Assembly (NCBI RefSeq): GCF_002140975.2
Contig: NZ_CP147247.1
Coordinates: forward strand, 4,565,001-4,608,232
Reading direction: 5' to 3'
Length of the DNA: 43,232 bases
Source: Enterococcus sp. 9E7_DIV0242
GTDB lineage: Bacteria; Bacillota; Bacilli; Lactobacillales; Enterococcaceae
The position numbers and the translations under genes are program-made. How positions within the stretch are numbered: position 1 is the first letter of the stretch; every line of letters begins with the position of its first letter. Below, one piece after another: positions 41,153-43,232 of the stretch. The notes under the pieces are model-generated. The model made no database searches. It was given only the letters and a program-made list of their open reading frames with translations, and was not told the DNA's origin.

Positions 41153-42496
41153 TTAACCAATCATGATCGTTTCATCTGGGTATTTGAAATTGGCAGATGG
41201 CTTAGCTCCCTTGGTCAACAGAGAAAAGCCGACAGTAAAGATCCCTACACGACCAATATACATCAGCAGCATAATAATAATTTTTCCGGCAATCGACAGC
41301 TCAGGCGTCAAGCCCATGGTCAATCCAACAGTTCCAAACGCAGAAAATACCTCAAAAGCAATATACTCTATCCCGTAGTAGTCAGGAATGTGTTCTGTCA
41401 CAGAAAGAACCATGATCGACACGACACAAAGCGATAAAGTAATGAAAAATAAAGTCAATGCACGAAAGACGGTAGCACTTGGAATGGTGCGTTCATGAAA
41501 TTCTGCACGCTGTCTACCCTTGAAAATGGAAATGATTTGAATGATCAGGACAGCGAAGGTCGTTGTCTTTAGTCCACCCGCGGTTGATCCAGACGTTCCC
41601 CCAACATACATCAAGAACATTGTAGCAATCAGTCCGGCATTGGTCATATTTAAGTAGTTGATCGAATAATAGCCAGCTGTTCGGGGCGTGACTGACATAA
41701 AAAACGTATTGGCAAGTCGGTCAAAAAAGTTTGTTTGTTCGGTAAGGTTTCCAGCATTTTGCTCTGTGAAATAAAAGACGATGAATCCGCCAACTAAGAG
41801 CACAAGTGTAGTAGTCAAAGCGAGTTTAGAATGTAGGGAAACGCGCTTTCTTTTTTTGAAAAGTAAAATATCTTGCCAGACAATAAAACCTAACCCACCG
41901 GAAATAATCAATAAGCCGATCACGATCAAAACATACGGATTTGTTTGATAGGGCACCAGACTATCGCCTAATAGGTCAAATCCAGCATTACAAAAGCTTG
42001 AAATAGAGTGGAACACGCCAAAGAAAAGTCCCTTTTTCCATCCAAATTCAGGAACAAATTGAAAGGACAGTAGAACAGCACCGATTACCTGAATGACTAC
42101 TGCGAGCTTGATGATATACATCATCAGACGGAAGGTACCGGACATATCATCCAGATTCAGCGCTTCTCTCAACAGCATTCTAGTACTCAAGGTAATTTTT
42201 TTGCGCATAACGAAATAGAGAACAACAGGTAAGGTCATAAAGCCGAGTCCGCCTAGTTCGATTAAAAGCATAATTAGCAGTTGACCAGCTGGATTCCAAT
42301 GCATCGCTGTATTCAATGTGGTTAAGCCAGTGACGCAGACAGCTGAGGTAGCTGTGAAAAGAGAATCAATAAAGGGCGTTGCTTCCCCGCTGTTTGAAAA
42401 GAAAGGCAATGAAAGCAAACTGCCTCCAATGAAGATGATGAGCAGAAACCCCAATGCCAGGATTTGTACAGCTGAAAAATGTTTTTTTGATTTCAT
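41153..42496 (-). CDS. TrkH/KtrB-family potassium transporter
   Basis: This 447-residue K+ channel-like transporter has the four filter regions of the family: 'TATSAVCVTGLTTLN', 'HSISSFCNAGFDLLG', 'GTSGSTAGGLKTTTF' and 'SAFGTVGLTMG'. About ten membrane segments are visible. The size matches KtrB/NtpJ, which need a KtrA RCK subunit; none is in this window. The start is ATG at 42496 with AAAGGAAA upstream. Ktr systems are regulated by c-di-AMP through the missing KtrA. Confidence 0.93.
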   Translation of the reverse strand: MKSKKHFSAVQILALGFLLIIFIGGSLLSLPFFSNSGEATPFIDSLFTATSAVCVTGLTTLNTAMHWNPAGQLLIMLLIELGGLGFMTLPVVLYFVMRKKITLSTRMLLREALNLDDMSGTFRLMMYIIKLAVVIQVIGAVLLSFQFVPEFGWKKGLFFGVFHSISSFCNAGFDLLGDSLVPYQTNPYVLIVIGLLIISGGLGFIVWQDILLFKKRKRVSLHSKLALTTTLVLLVGGFIVFYFTEQNAGNLTEQTNFFDRLANTFFMSVTPRTAGYYSINYLNMTNAGLIATMFLMYVGGTSGSTAGGLKTTTFAVLIIQIISIFKGRQRAEFHERTIPSATVFRALTLFFITLSLCVVSIMVLSVTEHIPDYYGIEYIAFEVFSAFGTVGLTMGLTPELSIAGKIIIMLLMYIGRVGIFTVGFSLLTKGAKPSANFKYPDETIMIG

Positions 42497-42936
42497 GGTT
42501 TGTTATTTTCCTTTAGTCATAAGAATGAATTTCTTTCAGTGTATCATTTTCCTGTAAAAAAGCTAGTAAAATCCTAAGTGAGAGCACCGTCTGATGAACT
42601 AGCTCTTCCTGTCAAAAAGAACAGTTTTTAAGAGAAAATAAGAGAGGTAGTTTCTGGAATAATGTTTTGATTTTTTTTCTGATTTCCTGTAGACTAAATA
42701 AGGTTTGACTGAAAGAGAATCCCTGTCTTTGTCGGTCTGGTCGATGAGGTGAAAGATTAGGCTAAGTGAGCGATTAGAAAGAAGTGGTTGCGAGATCACT
42801 GAGTGAACGCTAACTGACAGACAAGGGAAAACCGCTGTCTGATACGTTGTACTGTTTGAACTAGGATAACAGGAATGATGCGTTTCTAATGAGGAACAAA
42901 GGACGGCTGACCCGTTAAAGAGAAGGAGATTGGCAA
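42497..42936 (+). ncRNA. Long leader with folded RNA region before the nucleoid-associated gene
   Basis: Over this 440-base gap no gene is visible on either strand, though a minus-strand frame at 42599-42799 is open by chance. From about 42721 a GC-richer stretch appears. CCCTGTCTTTGTC (42721-42733) can pair with GACAGACAAGGG (42816-42827), closing a multi-branched region that includes AGTGGT/ATCACT (42784-42800). The GACAGAC part could instead pair with GTCTG just downstream, so two folds compete. Such a pattern suits a riboswitch-like leader, but I recognise no known class. Confidence 0.35.
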
Positions 42937-43232
42937 ATGGACATTTATTTAAAAAAAGCGGTCATGCATATCATTGATCGAGAAACAGGAACCCCTGTAT
43001 TTTCTGAACATGAATTGGATTTAACAACAGAATATATTCGCATTTACTTGACGAATAAGATCAATAAACTATCAACAGCACAGACTAAAACCGGCGTTTT
43101 GCTGCAAGAAAGTGATTTTGTAGAGAAAATGTCAGGGATTGCTGCCGAATTTATACCGAAAAGTCAGCAACTTGTGCAATACTGGTATGATATTTATTCT
43201 GGCAGTGAGGATGGACCAAGTGCAGATTTGCT
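42937..43232 (+). CDS. Nucleoid-associated protein (NdpA/YejK-like), 3' end outside window
   Basis: The first 98 residues ('MDIYLKKAVMHIIDRETGTPVF' to 'QYWYDIYSGSEDGPSADLL') match the start of the 37-kDa nucleoid-associated family (PF04245) found in Firmicutes, including the 'LKKAVMHIIDR' opening and 'INKLSTAQTKTG' stretch. The start is ATG at 42937 with AGAAGGAGAT upstream. It is cut by the window edge. Family members bind the nucleoid; a role in Gram-positives is not settled. Confidence 0.75.
   Translation, partial: MDIYLKKAVMHIIDRETGTPVFSEHELDLTTEYIRIYLTNKINKLSTAQTKTGVLLQESDFVEKMSGIAAEFIPKSQQLVQYWYDIYSGSEDGPSADL

Noticed and set aside
42599..42799. 66-residue minus-strand frame in the leader before the nucleoid-associated gene
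   Set aside because: No ribosome-binding site, no family pattern, and it runs across sequence that folds on the plus strand.
42690..42930. T-box, tRNA or c-di-AMP riboswitch in the leader of the last gene
   Set aside because: No T-box GGTGG/ACC motif, no tRNA arms with a TTCGA-type loop, and none of the conserved ydaO core that I can recognise.
1..43232. CRISPR array, rRNA or tRNA genes
   Set aside because: No regularly spaced repeats and no conserved rRNA or tRNA sequence seen on either strand.

Overview
The window looks like a low-GC Firmicute chromosome, most likely Enterococcus or a close relative in the Lactobacillales. This rests on strong AGGAGG ribosome-binding sites, an LPQTG-anchored surface protein, an IS21-family element, a MalT-like STAND regulator beside an ABC exporter, an NRAMP manganese transporter with a DtxR-type operator, and a TrkH/KtrB potassium transporter. 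The genus call is inference. No rRNA, tRNA or CRISPR array was seen.

Layout. 1-6.2 kb: the tail of a VOC-family gene, then a three-gene ABC-2 exporter (ATPase plus two permeases) followed by a MalT-like LuxR regulator and a small DUF7662-like protein. 6.5-14.3 kb: an accessory cluster with an AraC regulator divergent from a run of poorly characterised genes (a C39-like protein, DUF3788, a broken GyrI-like gene, DUF1349, a methyltransferase, an intact GyrI-like gene). An IS21-family element has inserted in the DUF3788 gene. 14.4-26.7 kb: ordinary chromosomal metabolism and regulation. It holds a P1 peptidase divergent from a LysR/cupin/carboxymuconolactone-decarboxylase group, a two-component system with a PepSY lipoprotein, an RpiR regulator divergent from a Gfo/Idh/MocA oxidoreductase, mntH, an aldo/keto reductase behind a MerR-type promoter, and a GH88/105 hydrolase.

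26.75-38.72 kb is an integrative element. It begins with a small serine resolvase and ends with a TndX/TnpX-like large serine recombinase. Between them lie an LPXTG surface protein with FIVAR repeats, two unrecognised minus-strand cargo genes, a run of five tiny genes plus one of 111 aa (three encode membrane proteins), a VirD4/HerA-like conjugative ATPase, and a Replic_Relax protein with a nuclease-like motif. No relaxase and no VirB4-type mating-pore genes are visible. This minimal transfer module is the most interesting part of the window. 38.7-43.2 kb returns to the chromosome: a small membrane-protein/hypothetical pair, a methyltransferase, an unknown 135-aa protein, a TrkH/KtrB potassium transporter, and the start of a nucleoid-associated protein behind a long, structured leader.

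Regulatory sites that read clearly are the 19-bp-spacer MerR-type promoter of the aldo/keto reductase, the promoter and overlapping palindrome of mntH, a consensus promoter and possible cre site before the GH105 gene, and many intrinsic terminators. One pseudogene carries a visible 7-bp tandem duplication that breaks its frame.
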